A DNA stretch of 43,311 bases, from NCBI GenBank assembly GCA_022703585.1, contig JAKLDJ010000001.1, positions 504,695 to 548,005 on the forward strand, in the 5' to 3' direction. Positions within the stretch are counted from its first letter, which is position 1; every line of letters starts with the position of its first letter. A program made the position numbers and the translations under genes. Positions 1-9,200 of the stretch are shown in pieces. Under the pieces are notes generated by a model. It was not told the DNA's origin, did not search any database, and saw nothing but the letters and a program-made list of their open reading frames with translations. This DNA is from Candidatus Omnitrophota bacterium. Its GTDB lineage: Bacteria > Omnitrophota > Gorgyraeia > Zapsychrales > JAKLDJ01.

Positions 1-1
1 C

Positions 2-739
2 GACGGAAGAATTCATCCCGGCCGCATCGAAGAGGTTGTGGAAAAGGCCAAGAAAGAAATGGAAAATAAGATTAAAGAAGAAGGCGAACGCGCGGCCTTT
101 GACCTGGGTGTTCACGGGATGCATCCGGAACTTATCAAGCTTGTCGGTAAATTAAAATACCGGACCAGCTTTGGCCAAAACGCGCTGCAGCATACCAAAG
201 AAGTCGCCACCTTGATGGGCTTAATGGCTACCCAGCTGGGGCTGGACCCAAAGATCGCCAAACGCGCCGGGCTCTTGCATGATATCGGCAAAGTCGTCAG
301 CCCCGATGTTGAAGGAACCCATGCTTTAATCGGAGCGAATCTGGCCCGTAAACATAATGAGTCCGAAGATGTCATTAAAGCGATTGAGGCTCATCATGAA
401 GAAGTAGAAATGAGCACGATTTATGGCGTCTTGGTCTGCGCCGCGGATGCGATCAGTGCTGCTCGCCCTGGGGCAAGGGCGGAGACGCTGGAAACTTATA
501 TCAAACGCCTGGAAGCCTTAGAGGCGATTGCTAACGGGTTTAAAGGGGTCGAAAAAGCCTATGCCTTGCAGGCCGGCCGTGAGATACGGATCATGGTGAA
601 TCCCGAACAGATCAATGACGAGACTTCGATCGTTTTTGCTCGGGACATCCGTAAAAAGATTGAAGAGACCATGGAATATCCGGGCCAGATCAAGGTTATC
701 GTTATTCGCGAAACGCGGGCAGTGGAGTACGCCAAATAA
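2..739 (+). CDS. rny: Ribonuclease Y, C-terminal part (5' end outside the window)
   Basis: This is the C-terminal part of the membrane-anchored endoribonuclease RNase Y, which starts decay of many mRNAs. The frame is open from base 2, so the N-terminal membrane anchor, coiled coil and KH domain lie upstream of the window. The visible part begins with the family segment [19 protein letters not shown]. It contains the HD phosphohydrolase core with the metal-binding motif LLHDIGK and a downstream AHHEE motif. The end ([12 protein letters not shown]) is typical of the family. The next gene is ymdB, a very common neighbour of rny in many bacterial phyla, which supports the call. The product would sit at the cytoplasmic membrane. 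Nothing looks broken in the visible part. Confidence 0.95.
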   Translation, partial: DGRIHPGRIEEVVEKAKKEMENKIKEEGERAAFDLGVHGMHPELIKLVGKLKYRTSFGQNALQHTKEVATLMGLMATQLGLDPKIAKRAGLLHDIGKVVSPDVEGTHALIGANLARKHNESEDVIKAIEAHHEEVEMSTIYGVLVCAADAISAARPGARAETLETYIKRLEALEAIANGFKGVEKAYALQAGREIRIMVNPEQINDETSIVFARDIRKKIEETMEYPGQIKVIVIRETRAVEYAK

Positions 740-817
740 GCTTTCAGCGCTCAGCTTTCAGCCATCAGCTTGGAATATTCGAAGTCGCTAATAGCTGAAG
801 ACTGATAGCTGAGAGCT
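739..817. repeat. Imperfect inverted repeat of AGCTGA-type units between rny and ymdB
   Basis: The left arm (739-770) is built from short units such as CTTTCAGC, CTCAGCTTTCAGC and CATCAGCT. The right arm (793-817) contains AGCTGAAGACTGATAGCTGAGAGCT-type units split by single changes. The two arms are imperfect reverse complements, so the transcript can form a long hairpin of about 25 bp ending just before the ymdB ribosome-binding site. There is no strong T-run, so it is not an obvious terminator. It could be an RNA processing or stability element, or a dispersed repeat of this genome. Confidence 0.6.
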
Positions 818-831
818 AAAAAAGGACAATC

Positions 832-1617
832 ATGAACATTCTCTGTATTGGCGATGTCGTGGGAAGGCCCGGCCGGGAGGCGATCCGTAAACTCTTGCCG
901 GATATCAAAAAAGAATTCTCCATTGATTTTGTCCTGGCTAATGCCGAGAATGCCGCCGGAGGCTCGGGCATTACCGGAACAATCGTCGAAGAATTATTCT
1001 CGCTCGGCTGCGATGTCTTAACCACCGGCGATCATGTTTGGGACAAGCTTGAGATCAAAGAGTTTCTCGCGCAGACCAATCACGTTATTCGTCCCGCTAA
1101 CTTTCCCGAGGACGCGCCCGGCAAAGGGTGGACGGTTGTTAAAACCCAAAAGGGCATCAAGGTCGGCATAATAAATCTTTTAGGCCGTGTTTTTATGCGA
1201 TATAATGTCAATTGCCCCTTCAGGGAGTTACGGAGCATTGTTGATAAAATCAAAGCCGAGACGTCCCTGATTGTGGTTGACATGCACGCCGAGGCCACCA
1301 GCGAGAAGATTGCCTTGGGGTATTTTATTGACGGAGAGGTTTCGGCGGTGGTGGGAACGCATACGCATGTAGCGACGGCCGACGAAACCGTATTGCCCAA
1401 GGGGACGGCGTTTATTACCGATTTGGGCATGACCGGGCCGCATGATTCGGTGATCGGTCAGGTAAAGGAAAAAATTGTCGAACGGTTTTTAAAAGGCATG
1501 CCGACGAAATTCGAGGTCGCTACCGGGGACATACGCCTTAACGGCGCCGTGATCGACATTGATGAATCGACCGGCAAGGCCCGTTCGATTACGCGTTTAT
1601 CTCGGAAAGTTAATTAA
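832..1617 (+). CDS. ymdB: YmdB-family metallophosphoesterase (TIGR00282)
   Basis: This is a calcineurin-like metallophosphoesterase of the YmdB family; studied members hydrolyse 2',3'-cyclic nucleotides and affect RNase Y-linked behaviour. At 261 residues it has the usual family length. The N-terminus MNILCIGDVVGRPGR carries the first metal ligand, followed by NAENAAGG, TTGDHVWD and VGTHTHVATAD, which together give the two-metal site. The ATG is preceded by AAAGGA at a suitable distance. The rny-ymdB order is conserved in many phyla, and the AGCT-rich hairpin lies between the two genes. It should act as a soluble cytoplasmic enzyme. The physiological substrate in this organism cannot be read from the sequence. 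Confidence 0.93.
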   Translation: MNILCIGDVVGRPGREAIRKLLPDIKKEFSIDFVLANAENAAGGSGITGTIVEELFSLGCDVLTTGDHVWDKLEIKEFLAQTNHVIRPANFPEDAPGKGWTVVKTQKGIKVGIINLLGRVFMRYNVNCPFRELRSIVDKIKAETSLIVVDMHAEATSEKIALGYFIDGEVSAVVGTHTHVATADETVLPKGTAFITDLGMTGPHDSVIGQVKEKIVERFLKGMPTKFEVATGDIRLNGAVIDIDESTGKARSITRLSRKVN

Positions 1618-1661
1618 TAAAATATCTTTAGAAAAATTTAAGTTACCAAAGGAGGTTGTGG

Positions 1662-2066
1662 ATGACTAATTGGGACGGCCTAAACAGAAGAAAATTTCCG
1701 AGAGCAAATTATCCGTGCCTTATTATTATCCGCCATAACCACGCAGGCCCCGAGGCGATGCTGACTCATACGGAGAATCTCGGTATCGGCGGGGTGTGCA
1801 TTATCCTAAAGCGCAATCTTAAACTCTTTGCTCCGGTTGAAGTCGAGCTGGACCTGTTGGATGCCGGCCTGCATATTCAGTGCGAAGGGAAAATCGTTTG
1901 GTCGGTTCAACGCAAAAATGTTGAAGATAAAAAACCCTCCTTTTACGATGTCGGGGTGGAATTCAGCAATATCAGCATGAAAGACCAACAGAGGATCAAT
2001 GATATCGTCGGGCGTCTAATGAAACTTGACGAAGATGCTGCCGGACCCCAGACAGTGGAGGGGTAG
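1662..2066 (+). CDS. PilZ-domain protein (putative c-di-GMP receptor)
   Basis: This is a stand-alone PilZ domain of 134 residues. PilZ domains bind cyclic di-GMP through an N-terminal RxxxR motif and a later (D/N)xSxxG motif. Here RRKFPR near residue 10 gives the arginine motif. ENLGIGGVCI gives the second motif with glycine in place of the usual serine, so binding is likely but unproved. The ATG at 1662 follows GGAGG at 1651-1655 with good spacing, and is preferred over an in-frame TTG at 1656 that directly abuts the SD. It lies between ymdB and dxs, which gives no clear hint of the partner it controls. Confidence 0.85.
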   Translation: MTNWDGLNRRKFPRANYPCLIIIRHNHAGPEAMLTHTENLGIGGVCIILKRNLKLFAPVEVELDLLDAGLHIQCEGKIVWSVQRKNVEDKKPSFYDVGVEFSNISMKDQQRINDIVGRLMKLDEDAAGPQTVEG

Positions 2067-2125
2067 GTTCCAGGAATTTTGATTCTCAATAATCCCGGTT
2101 TGCAAGAAAATGAACGCTGAAATCA

Positions 2126-4069
2126 ATGCTCTTAGAAAAAATCAATAGCCCGCAGGATCTTAAGGCATTATCTATCCCCCAGCTACCCACCCTAGCCCAA
2201 GAGATCAGACACGAAATTATAAAAGTTGTATCCGAAAAAGGCGGACACTTGGCCTCGAACCTGGGGACCGTCGAGTTAATCCTTGCCTTGCACTATGTCT
2301 TTAACGCGCCCAAGGATAGTCTTCTCTTTGATGTGGGCCACCAGGCCTACGCCCACAAGCTTCTAACCGGGAGAAAAGACAGGTTTTCCACCCTCCGTCA
2401 GCTCGATGGTATCAGCGGATACCCTACTCGCGGCGAATCCCCGTATGATTTATTCACAACCGGCCATGCCTCAAGCGCCCTATCTTTAGCCTTAGGTATT
2501 GCCACGGCCAGGGACTTGGCCAAGGCCAGCGAAAAAGTCATCGCGGTTATCGGCGACGGCTCCTTAACCGGCGGGCTTTGTTTTGAGGCGCTGAATAATA
2601 CCGGGCACTCCCAAAAAGATTTAATCGTTATTCTCAATTCCAACGAGATGAGTATTTCGCCTAACGTCGGCAGCCTCAGCAAATACCTCAACAAGATTAT
2701 TTCTCAGCCGGTGTACAACCGGGTCCGGGACGCGGTTCACCGTTTTGTCGAACTGCGCATGCCGCGGGTGGGCCCGCGCATGATGAAGATATCGGAGCGT
2801 TTCGAAGAATTCGTTAAGGGGCTTATTGTCCCGGGGATCTTTTTTGAAGAATTAGGATTTCGATATTTTGGCCCCTTAGACGGCCACGATATCGGATCGC
2901 TCATTGAGACTTTTAAGAATATCTCCCTTTTGAAAGAGCCTATTGTCGTCCATGTGATCACCCAAAAAGGAAAAGGATATTCTCCTGCCGAGGAAAACCC
3001 GGTCAGCTATCACGGCCCGGCGCCGTTCGAATTAGAAACGGGTATACCTAAGAAAGTAAGAGACCCCAACCGGGTAAGTTACACGGAGGTTTTTTCCCAG
3101 AAAATAGTGGAATTAGCCCGGCAGGATAAGCGAATCGTTGCGGTGACGGCTGCCATGTGCGAGGGGACGGGCCTGGAGAAATTCCGCGAAAAAATTCCGG
3201 AAAGATTTTTTGATGTCGGAATTGCCGAAGGGCATGCGGTCTGTTTTGCCGCCGGGATGGCCTCCAGAGGGTTTAAGCCGGTGGTGGCTATTTATTCGAC
3301 CTTTTTGCAGCGCGCCTATGACCAGATTGTCGAGGATGTGTCCATGCAGGGGTTGCCGGTTATTTTTGTCCTGGACCGGGCGGGAATAGTCGGCGCGGAC
3401 GGCATGTCGCATCAGGGACTTTTTGATATCAGTTATTTGCGGGGTATTCCAGATATGACCGTCATGGCCCCTAAAGATACCGCCGAGCTTAGAGATATGC
3501 TGGAATTTGCCGTTCATTTAGGAAAGGCCGTTGCCATCCGTTATCCGAAGGAAGAAATCGCGGTTGAAAGCGGATTACCCACAAGCGAAATTATTTTAGG
3601 GTTTCCTCAAGTTGTGCGAAAAGGCGACGATGTTCTTTTGTTGGCTTTAGGGAGCATGGTTTTGCCGAGCATGCAGGCGGCGCAGGAGCTTGAGGGGGAA
3701 GGGATTTCCGCCGAGGTCGTCAACGCCCGGTTTGCCAAGCCCCTGGATCAGGCTTCTTTCTTAAAAGAGATCTCGCGGTTTAAGAAAGTGGTTACTCTGG
3801 AAGAAGGTGTTTTGGAAGGAGGCTTTGGCAGCGCGGTTCTGGAGTTGATTAATAATGCCGGCGGAAAACCCCATTGTGAAGTTAAAAACATTCACCTGCC
3901 TTCGGAATTTATAAAGCACGGCGACAGAAAGCTTCTGGTAAAACAATACGGCCTGGATAGTGACGGCATTATCAAGACGGTCAAGGAATTTGTTAAACAC
4001 CACAGGACGGGGAATCTGTTTAGCTGGCTTTCAACACCGGTCGGCAATATTTTAAAGGAAAAGAAATGA
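2126..4069 (+). CDS. dxs: 1-deoxy-D-xylulose-5-phosphate synthase
   Basis: Dxs condenses pyruvate with glyceraldehyde 3-phosphate to DXP, the first step of the MEP isoprenoid pathway, using thiamine diphosphate. At 647 residues it has the normal length. The ThDP/Mg motif GDGSLTGG is at residues 143-150, with HQAYAHKLLTGR and TTGHASSALS before it. The catalytic-glutamate segment DVGIAEGHA and the GADGMSHQGLFD segment lie in the pyrimidine and transketolase-like half. An upstream ATG at 2110 is out of frame and stops after a few codons, so the start is at 2126; no strong Shine-Dalgarno is visible. Its TGA overlaps the gltX ATG as ATGA, which indicates translational coupling. Confidence 0.96.
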   Translation: MLLEKINSPQDLKALSIPQLPTLAQEIRHEIIKVVSEKGGHLASNLGTVELILALHYVFNAPKDSLLFDVGHQAYAHKLLTGRKDRFSTLRQLDGISGYPTRGESPYDLFTTGHASSALSLALGIATARDLAKASEKVIAVIGDGSLTGGLCFEALNNTGHSQKDLIVILNSNEMSISPNVGSLSKYLNKIISQPVYNRVRDAVHRFVELRMPRVGPRMMKISERFEEFVKGLIVPGIFFEELGFRYFGPLDGHDIGSLIETFKNISLLKEPIVVHVITQKGKGYSPAEENPVSYHGPAPFELETGIPKKVRDPNRVSYTEVFSQKIVELARQDKRIVAVTAAMCEGTGLEKFREKIPERFFDVGIAEGHAVCFAAGMASRGFKPVVAIYSTFLQRAYDQIVEDVSMQGLPVIFVLDRAGIVGADGMSHQGLFDISYLRGIPDMTVMAPKDTAELRDMLEFAVHLGKAVAIRYPKEEIAVESGLPTSEIILGFPQVVRKGDDVLLLALGSMVLPSMQAAQELEGEGISAEVVNARFAKPLDQASFLKEISRFKKVVTLEEGVLEGGFGSAVLELINNAGGKPHCEVKNIHLPSEFIKHGDRKLLVKQYGLDSDGIIKTVKEFVKHHRTGNLFSWLSTPVGNILKEKK

Positions 4070-5349
4070 TACGCGTTCGATTCGCCCCCAGCCCGACGGG
4101 ATATTTACATATAGGAGGCGCCCGCACCGCCCTCTTTAACTGGATGTACGCCAAGAGCCAGGAAGGGAAATTTATCCTGCGCATCGAAGATACCGATATG
4201 GAACGATCGAAACAGGAATATGTTGATGAGATTATCGACAGCCTGGCGTGGCTGGGTTTTAAATATGACGAACTCTATTTTCAGAGCAAGCGGTTTGATA
4301 TTTATAAAGAGCATGCCTTAAAATTATTAAACGAAGGCAAGGCCTTTAAAGACGGCGAGGCGGTTGTTTTAAAAATCCCCCAGGAACAACAAATCAAACT
4401 GTATGACCTTATCCGGGGCGAAATTACCTTTGATCCCGCCACCATCAAAGATCAGGTACTGATGAAATCCGACGGGTCGCCGACCTACAGCTTTGCCTGT
4501 GTCGTCGATGATGCCCTGATGGAGATTTCTCATGTTATCCGTGGTGAGGATCATATTTCCAATACCCCAAAACAAATTCTTATTTACCAGGCATTGGGAT
4601 TTAAGCTTCCGAAATTTGCCCATCTGCCTTTGATTATGGGAGAAGAGGGCGGCCGGCTCTCAAAAAGAACCGGGGCGGTCGCGGTAACCGAATACCGGAC
4701 TATGGGATTTCTGCCCGAAGCCATTGTCAATTATCTGATGCTTTTGGGCTGGTCGCCGGGGGGAAACCAGGAAGTGATCAAGTTCTCGGATGCGGTTAAG
4801 AAATTTTCTATTAAAAAAGTCAATAAAACGGCCGCTGAATTTTCGATGGATAAACTTCGATGGATTAATGGACAGTACTTAAATGCTGCGCCAGCGCCGC
4901 AGATAGCCGATCTGGCCGTTCCTTTATTAAAGGAAAAAGGATATATCCAAGAAAATTTTGACAGAAATAAAATCGAAAACGCAGTAAAATTATTCCAGAG
5001 CCGAATGGAAACGCTCAATGACTTTTTAGAACGAGCCGATTTTGTGTTCACGGATCAATTCAACATTGATGCGGAAGCCAAAGAAAAATATCTCGTTAAA
5101 GACAAGGCAAAGGATTTTAAGCTTTTAGGCGAGCGATTTTTTGCGCTCGAGGATTTTAACGTGAAATCCGTCGAAGAGGCTTTTCGTCATTTGGTCGCCG
5201 AGAGGGGAATCGCGGCTTCGGACTTGGTGCACCCGGTGCGCGTGGCCTTAACCGGCAAGGCGGTGGGGCCGGGGCTTTTTGAAACCATCGCGCTCTTAGG
5301 AAAAGAAAAAACTGTAAAACGTCTTGCTCTCGCCGCGGACTCATTGTAA
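4066..5349 (+). CDS. gltX: Glutamyl-tRNA synthetase lacking the usual stem-contact insert
   Basis: This is a class I glutamyl-tRNA synthetase of 427 residues. The HIGH-type motif (PSPTGYLHIGG) is at residues 8-18 and the KMSKS-type motif (LSKRTG) at 198-203; a C-terminal anticodon-binding region follows. The usual length is about 465-490. The shortfall maps to one place. After GKAF (residues 91-94), where other GluRS continue with roughly 40 residues of a helical, sometimes Cys-rich subdomain, this protein jumps straight to AVVLKIP. A separate glnS and a tRNA-Gln gene in the window suggest this enzyme charges only tRNA-Glu. It overlaps dxs by four bases. Confidence 0.94.
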   Translation: MIRVRFAPSPTGYLHIGGARTALFNWMYAKSQEGKFILRIEDTDMERSKQEYVDEIIDSLAWLGFKYDELYFQSKRFDIYKEHALKLLNEGKAFKDGEAVVLKIPQEQQIKLYDLIRGEITFDPATIKDQVLMKSDGSPTYSFACVVDDALMEISHVIRGEDHISNTPKQILIYQALGFKLPKFAHLPLIMGEEGGRLSKRTGAVAVTEYRTMGFLPEAIVNYLMLLGWSPGGNQEVIKFSDAVKKFSIKKVNKTAAEFSMDKLRWINGQYLNAAPAPQIADLAVPLLKEKGYIQENFDRNKIENAVKLFQSRMETLNDFLERADFVFTDQFNIDAEAKEKYLVKDKAKDFKLLGERFFALEDFNVKSVEEAFRHLVAERGIAASDLVHPVRVALTGKAVGPGLFETIALLGKEKTVKRLALAADSL

Positions 5350-5377
5350 GATATAACCAAAAAGGGGGAACTGCGCG

Positions 5378-5527
5378 GTGTCGTTAAAATGGTTGTGCGT
5401 ATGCCTGGTTAGTTTAATGCTGTTTGTCTCAGGTTGCGAGACTGCCAAAGGCTTTGGCCGGGATGTTACCAATACCTGGCACGGAGCCCAGAACCTCGAC
5501 GAGTGGGTCAAAGAACACCTGTGGTAA
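5378..5527 (+). CDS. Small predicted lipoprotein (49 aa, entericidin-like in layout)
   Basis: This is a short gene starting with GTG. GGGGGA lies at about 5364-5369, a proper ribosome-binding distance upstream. The translation begins MSLKWLCVCLVSLMLFVSGC, a hydrophobic signal with the lipobox FVSGC placing the lipidated cysteine at residue 20. The mature part is only about 30 residues, with TAKGFGRDV and an amphipathic tail ending EHLW. The layout resembles entericidin/small stress lipoproteins (GCxTxxGxGxDV), but the similarity is too short to name it. It follows gltX by 28 bases. Confidence 0.7.
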   Translation: MSLKWLCVCLVSLMLFVSGCETAKGFGRDVTNTWHGAQNLDEWVKEHLW

Positions 5528-5619
5528 TATTCCTTCCGTAGCTTAAAATTGTCAATCTTTTCCCGTCGCCATCCTCGCATTTCTTGTCTTGTCAGCCTTG
5601 CCTTAAATATTCTCAAAAC

Positions 5620-5647
5620 TTTACGCTTGAAAAAAAACTGGTATAAT
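5620..5647 (+). promoter_or_regulatory. Extended -10 promoter for the hairpin array and tRNA-Gln
   Basis: TTTACG at 5620-5625 is followed by a 16 bp spacer and a perfect TATAAT at 5642-5647, preceded by TGG, which forms an extended -10 element. Transcription would start near 5654 and run through the three hairpin units into tRNA-Gln. Confidence 0.7.
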
Positions 5648-5702
5648 GAAACTTTGTAGGAAACAAGGATTTCTGAAATTAATTTTTTAAGGGTTTTTTA
5701 TC

Positions 5703-5930
5703 TTGCCCTGCCTCGGCTTTCCTGGAATGAATACGGAGGTAGCCGAGACTGGGCAAATCCTTTCTAGATAGAAGCTTTAAGGTAGATTTGCCCTGCACTT
5801 GCTTTCTGATAATCAAATTTTGAGGGTGCAAGTGCTGGTCAAAGCTTCTCTAGAACAAAAGCTTTAGGATGCTTTGCCCTGCCCCAACTTCCTCTTATTT
5901 TGAATTGAGGAGGTTGGGACTGGTGCAAGC
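5703..5930 (+). repeat. Three tandem structured hairpin units leading into tRNA-Gln (period 85-86 nt)
   Basis: The motif TTGCCCTG occurs at 5703, 5788, 5874 and 5960, giving intervals of 85, 86 and 86. The fourth copy is the start of tRNA-Gln plus one base. Each of the first three copies opens a hairpin: CTCGGCT/AGCCGAG in unit 1, GCACTTGC/GCAAGTGC in unit 2, and a 12-bp CCCAAC..GTTGGG stem in unit 3. Each closes with CTGG followed by an arm complementary to the opening TTTGCC. The stems differ in sequence but keep pairing, which suggests selection on structure. The 3' arm of each unit can also pair with the 5' arm of the next (GGGCAAATC with GATTTGCCC at 5751-5793). No coding frame explains the region. 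Confidence 0.75.
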
Positions 5931-5960
5931 TACCTCTGAATCGTGATTAGAAGGAAAGCT

Positions 5961-6030
5961 TGCCCTGTTGTGTAACGGTAGCACGAATGGCTCTGGACCA
6001 TTTAGTCTAGGTTCGAATCCTAGCGGGGCA
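5961..6030 (+). tRNA. tRNA-Gln (anticodon CTG)
   Basis: The 70 nt fold into a complete cloverleaf. The acceptor stem is TGCCCTG with CGGGGCA and the D stem is GTGT with GCAC around loop AACGGTA. The anticodon stem is AATGG with CCATT around loop CTCTGGA, giving anticodon CTG for CAG (Gln). The T arm is CTAGG-TTCGAAT-CCTAG. The U1-A72 pair is typical of bacterial tRNA-Gln. CCA is not encoded. It is the fourth element of the 86-nt periodic array, so it is probably released from a longer precursor. Confidence 0.93.
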
Positions 6031-6039
6031 GTTGATAAG

Positions 6040-6071
6040 GCGCTTGGGCCGCCTCGAGGCGGCCCAAGCGC
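6040..6071. terminator. Perfect 32-bp palindrome after tRNA-Gln, possible terminator
   Basis: The stem GCGCTTGGGCCGCCTC..GAGGCGGCCCAAGCGC is perfect over 16 bp per arm with no spacer. There is no immediate T-run, although GTTTT follows about ten bases later. It probably marks the 3' end of the tRNA transcript or protects it; it is one of several GC-rich palindromes in the window. Confidence 0.55.
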
Positions 6072-6272
6072 TATAGAAGTTGTTTTAAGTATATCGAACC
6101 TGTGCGCAGGCACAAGTTGGTCGCCATCCGTCAACCCCTCTGATTTGACACAGAAACAATCAACGACCAAGAAAATTTCACGACGGCTCAGCATGAAAAT
6201 ATTGTATACTTTTAGTGCCCAAGAGGCTTATTAAAAAGACATAAATTGTTATATGGATTTCAGAAAGGGAAA
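6072..6272. other. Gene-free stretch before the C25 protease
   Basis: I see no supported gene in this 200-base stretch. A TTGACA at about 6145 and a TATACT near 6204 are possible promoter parts, but they are not in register with each other. AAAGGGA directly before 6273 is the ribosome-binding site of the next gene. Confidence 0.4.
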
Positions 6273-9200
6273 ATGAAGACGAGAAACGCTTTTTACAGTT
6301 TTTTATATCCGATTCTAATATCCGTATTCCTTCTCTCTTTTTTTCCATCAAGTATCTTTGCTTCGGAATATATTCTCAACCTTTCAGTCCCCCAGGCATC
6401 TTCTCAGTCAATAAAAGCCCCGGATGGCAATGATTACCTAAGCTACTCCTTTTCAGGCGGCAGCTTTACGATCGACATAGGCAAGCCAAAATTACCGGTT
6501 ATCTATGAAAAAGTAGCCATTCCCGATGATGCCAAAGATGTGCGCGTAGAGGTTGTCAGCGCCAAGGCCCACCAAGAAAAACTTTCAAACCACATTTATC
6601 CGGTTCCCAAGCCGGTCGTTAAAAAGGATTCCAGCGGCATCACGTATATGGATGAGGAGTTTTTTATCGATGAAGGTTTTTACAAAAACAACAAAGTATT
6701 TTACCCGGATTTAGCCGTTATAAAAGAAGTGGCAGATATGCGGGGCTTACGATTTGCTATAGTCGAAATTCGCCCCCTTCAGTACAACCCTTCCCGGAAA
6801 TTACTCAATATCACCGAAGAGATCACCCTTAAAATAACCTGGGCGTCCCAAACCAACTCAATAAACACTGAAAAACTCGAGGAGGACAGTTTTCTTAAGC
6901 CCCTGTTTAGAAAGTTGCATAATTTTGGCGACGCGGAAACCATCAAGAGCAGTAACATGGAGCCGGATTCTCTCATGAAGATTTTCATAGAAGATGCAGG
7001 CGGCGGGGGAGGCGGGGGAGGAGCCCCAAACCACCGGCCCACAGACCTTTTAACAGCCACCTACACTGACTACCTTATTATCACAGCCAATGATTTTTAT
7101 AATAGCCCTTCCATTGACCTATTAGCCAACCATCGCGCCTCGGCAGCAGGGGGCGGCTATCAGGTGTCCATTGTGCGGCTGCAGGATATTTACAATACCG
7201 ATTTTCCTGATAAAAACGGCACCGAAACCAACGACCAGTTAGTTAAGATGTTTATCAAATATGCCTACGACCATTGGAACGGAAGTGCCCCGCCTTTAAA
7301 ATTTATACTTTTGGTAGGAGATGCGATTACAGATAGTAACAACCTTCAAGTTGATGCGCCTTATTTAGTCCCGACGCATATTTCAACAGAATATGCGTTC
7401 GGATCACGCATTGCTACAGACTATTGGTATTCTTGCCTGGGTGGAAACTATCCGGACTATCTTAATGATACTTTTGATACAGCCGGTGACATCGCCATCG
7501 GAAGATTTGCCGTCAGGACACAACAAGAATTAGAGCGTGTTACAAGTAAGACCATTAATTATGAAACAGTTTTTTCCGACACCCCTGGTGACTGGAGATC
7601 AAAAGACGTGCTTCTTTCCGGCTTTGGGAGCGACGAGACATCTTTTTTAGTCGATACCAGGAATTTCATTAATTCTTTACGCGGCAATTATTTAATTCCG
7701 AATTATCAGGAAGTGCCGGTGGAATATCGGGATGACGCAAGCAAGTATAGTGATGATGCGGCCGGAAGCCTGGCCTTTAGAGAGAAAATAAAATCTTATT
7801 TTAATGAAGGCAGCCTGATGTTGATAGAAGCTTCTCATGGGACGGGAAGCCAATGGCATGACGGTGATCATGGTTTTATCTTTGAGGCGAGTGATATTGA
7901 TCTTTTAACCAATACGACGATGCTTCCGATTGTCGTCAATCTGGCCTGCTTTACAGGTATATTTGATCATCAGACAGCTGAATCTTTAGGTGAGTCATTT
8001 CTGAAAAATTCCGATGCCGGAGCGATAGCTTTTGTGGGATCGTCTCGAAGCGAAAATACAGTGGCGTTTGAATTGATTTTAGGATTTTCCAGAGAATTAT
8101 TTGATAATAATTTAAGAATTGGCGACGCGTTACTTAACGGCAAGGTGGATTCTGCTCTAATATATCGGCTTCTTAATAATTTATTAGGCGATCCTGCCCT
8201 AGATGTTGCACGAGTAAAAGAGCAATCAACAAAACCGGAGCTAAGCGGTTCCATTCATTATTTTGAAATAGCTGAAAACTCTGTTACTTTTAATCTGACT
8301 ATTATCAATTCCGGTTTAGGCGATGCCAGCAATGTCTCGTTGGATTTATATGAAGGCTATCCGGATCAGGGAGGGACGAGGATCCCGGTTGTCATAAATC
8401 CGGTTCCGGTTGTTGCGGGACAAGAAGAGCTTTCTTACGAAATCGAGGTCCCTCTTTGGAATCCGGATTATACAGGCAATATCTATTTGGTTATTGACGG
8501 TTCTGATGAGATCGATGAATTAGACGAGGACAATAATATCTCAAGAGAGCTTTTTTATTTCTGGGTATCACCGTTTAAGGTAAGTTATATCACCGGCGGA
8601 GGCTATGAACCCGCTATTTCTGGCGCTAAAATTGTTTGGACGGATCATGCACTTACGAATAACAGCTTATATCTCTATGACCTTGGGCCTGATGGCATCT
8701 CCGGCACAGCGGATGATTCGGAAATTGTCCGATTGACCGAGGATCTTTCATATAAATACGAAGCGGCGATCTTTGGCAATAAGATTGTTTGGACAGACGA
8801 GAGAAATGGTAGCGCTGATATCTACTTTTATGACCTGGGCTCGGACGGTATCTTTGGTACGGCCGATGATTCGGGGGAAGTTCAGCTGACAACGGATGCC
8901 TCCAATCAGTCCCACGCCTCTATCTCCGGCAATAAGATGGTGTGGTTAGACTACAGAAACGGTTACTATGAAATCTACTTCTACGACCTTGGACCCGACG
9001 GGACCGTTGGTACAGCGGATGATTCCGGAGAGGTTCGATTAACAGCGTACTCTTCAAATAAAAATAGCCCGCTTATCTGTGGCAATAAGATTATTTGGGC
9101 AGATCATCGCCATGGTCCCTCGGAGCTTTACCTTTACGACCTTGGGCCCGATGGGATCTTTGGTACAGCGGATGATTCGGGAGAAGTGAGGATTACCACA

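Noticed and set aside
5703-5930. CRISPR array
   Set aside because: The repeats share only about eight bases at their start, the units are hairpins with covarying stems, and no cas gene is near.
5700-5960. Known riboswitch (T-box, cyclic di-GMP or glycine type) before tRNA-Gln
   Set aside because: No T-box sequence, no GEMM core beyond a chance GGGCAAA, and no downstream protein gene in the unit.
5968-6234. 88-codon plus-strand frame and a 99-codon minus-strand frame across tRNA-Gln and the palindrome
   Set aside because: They read through the tRNA and a perfect palindrome, have no ribosome-binding site and give low-complexity translations (PPRGGPSA).
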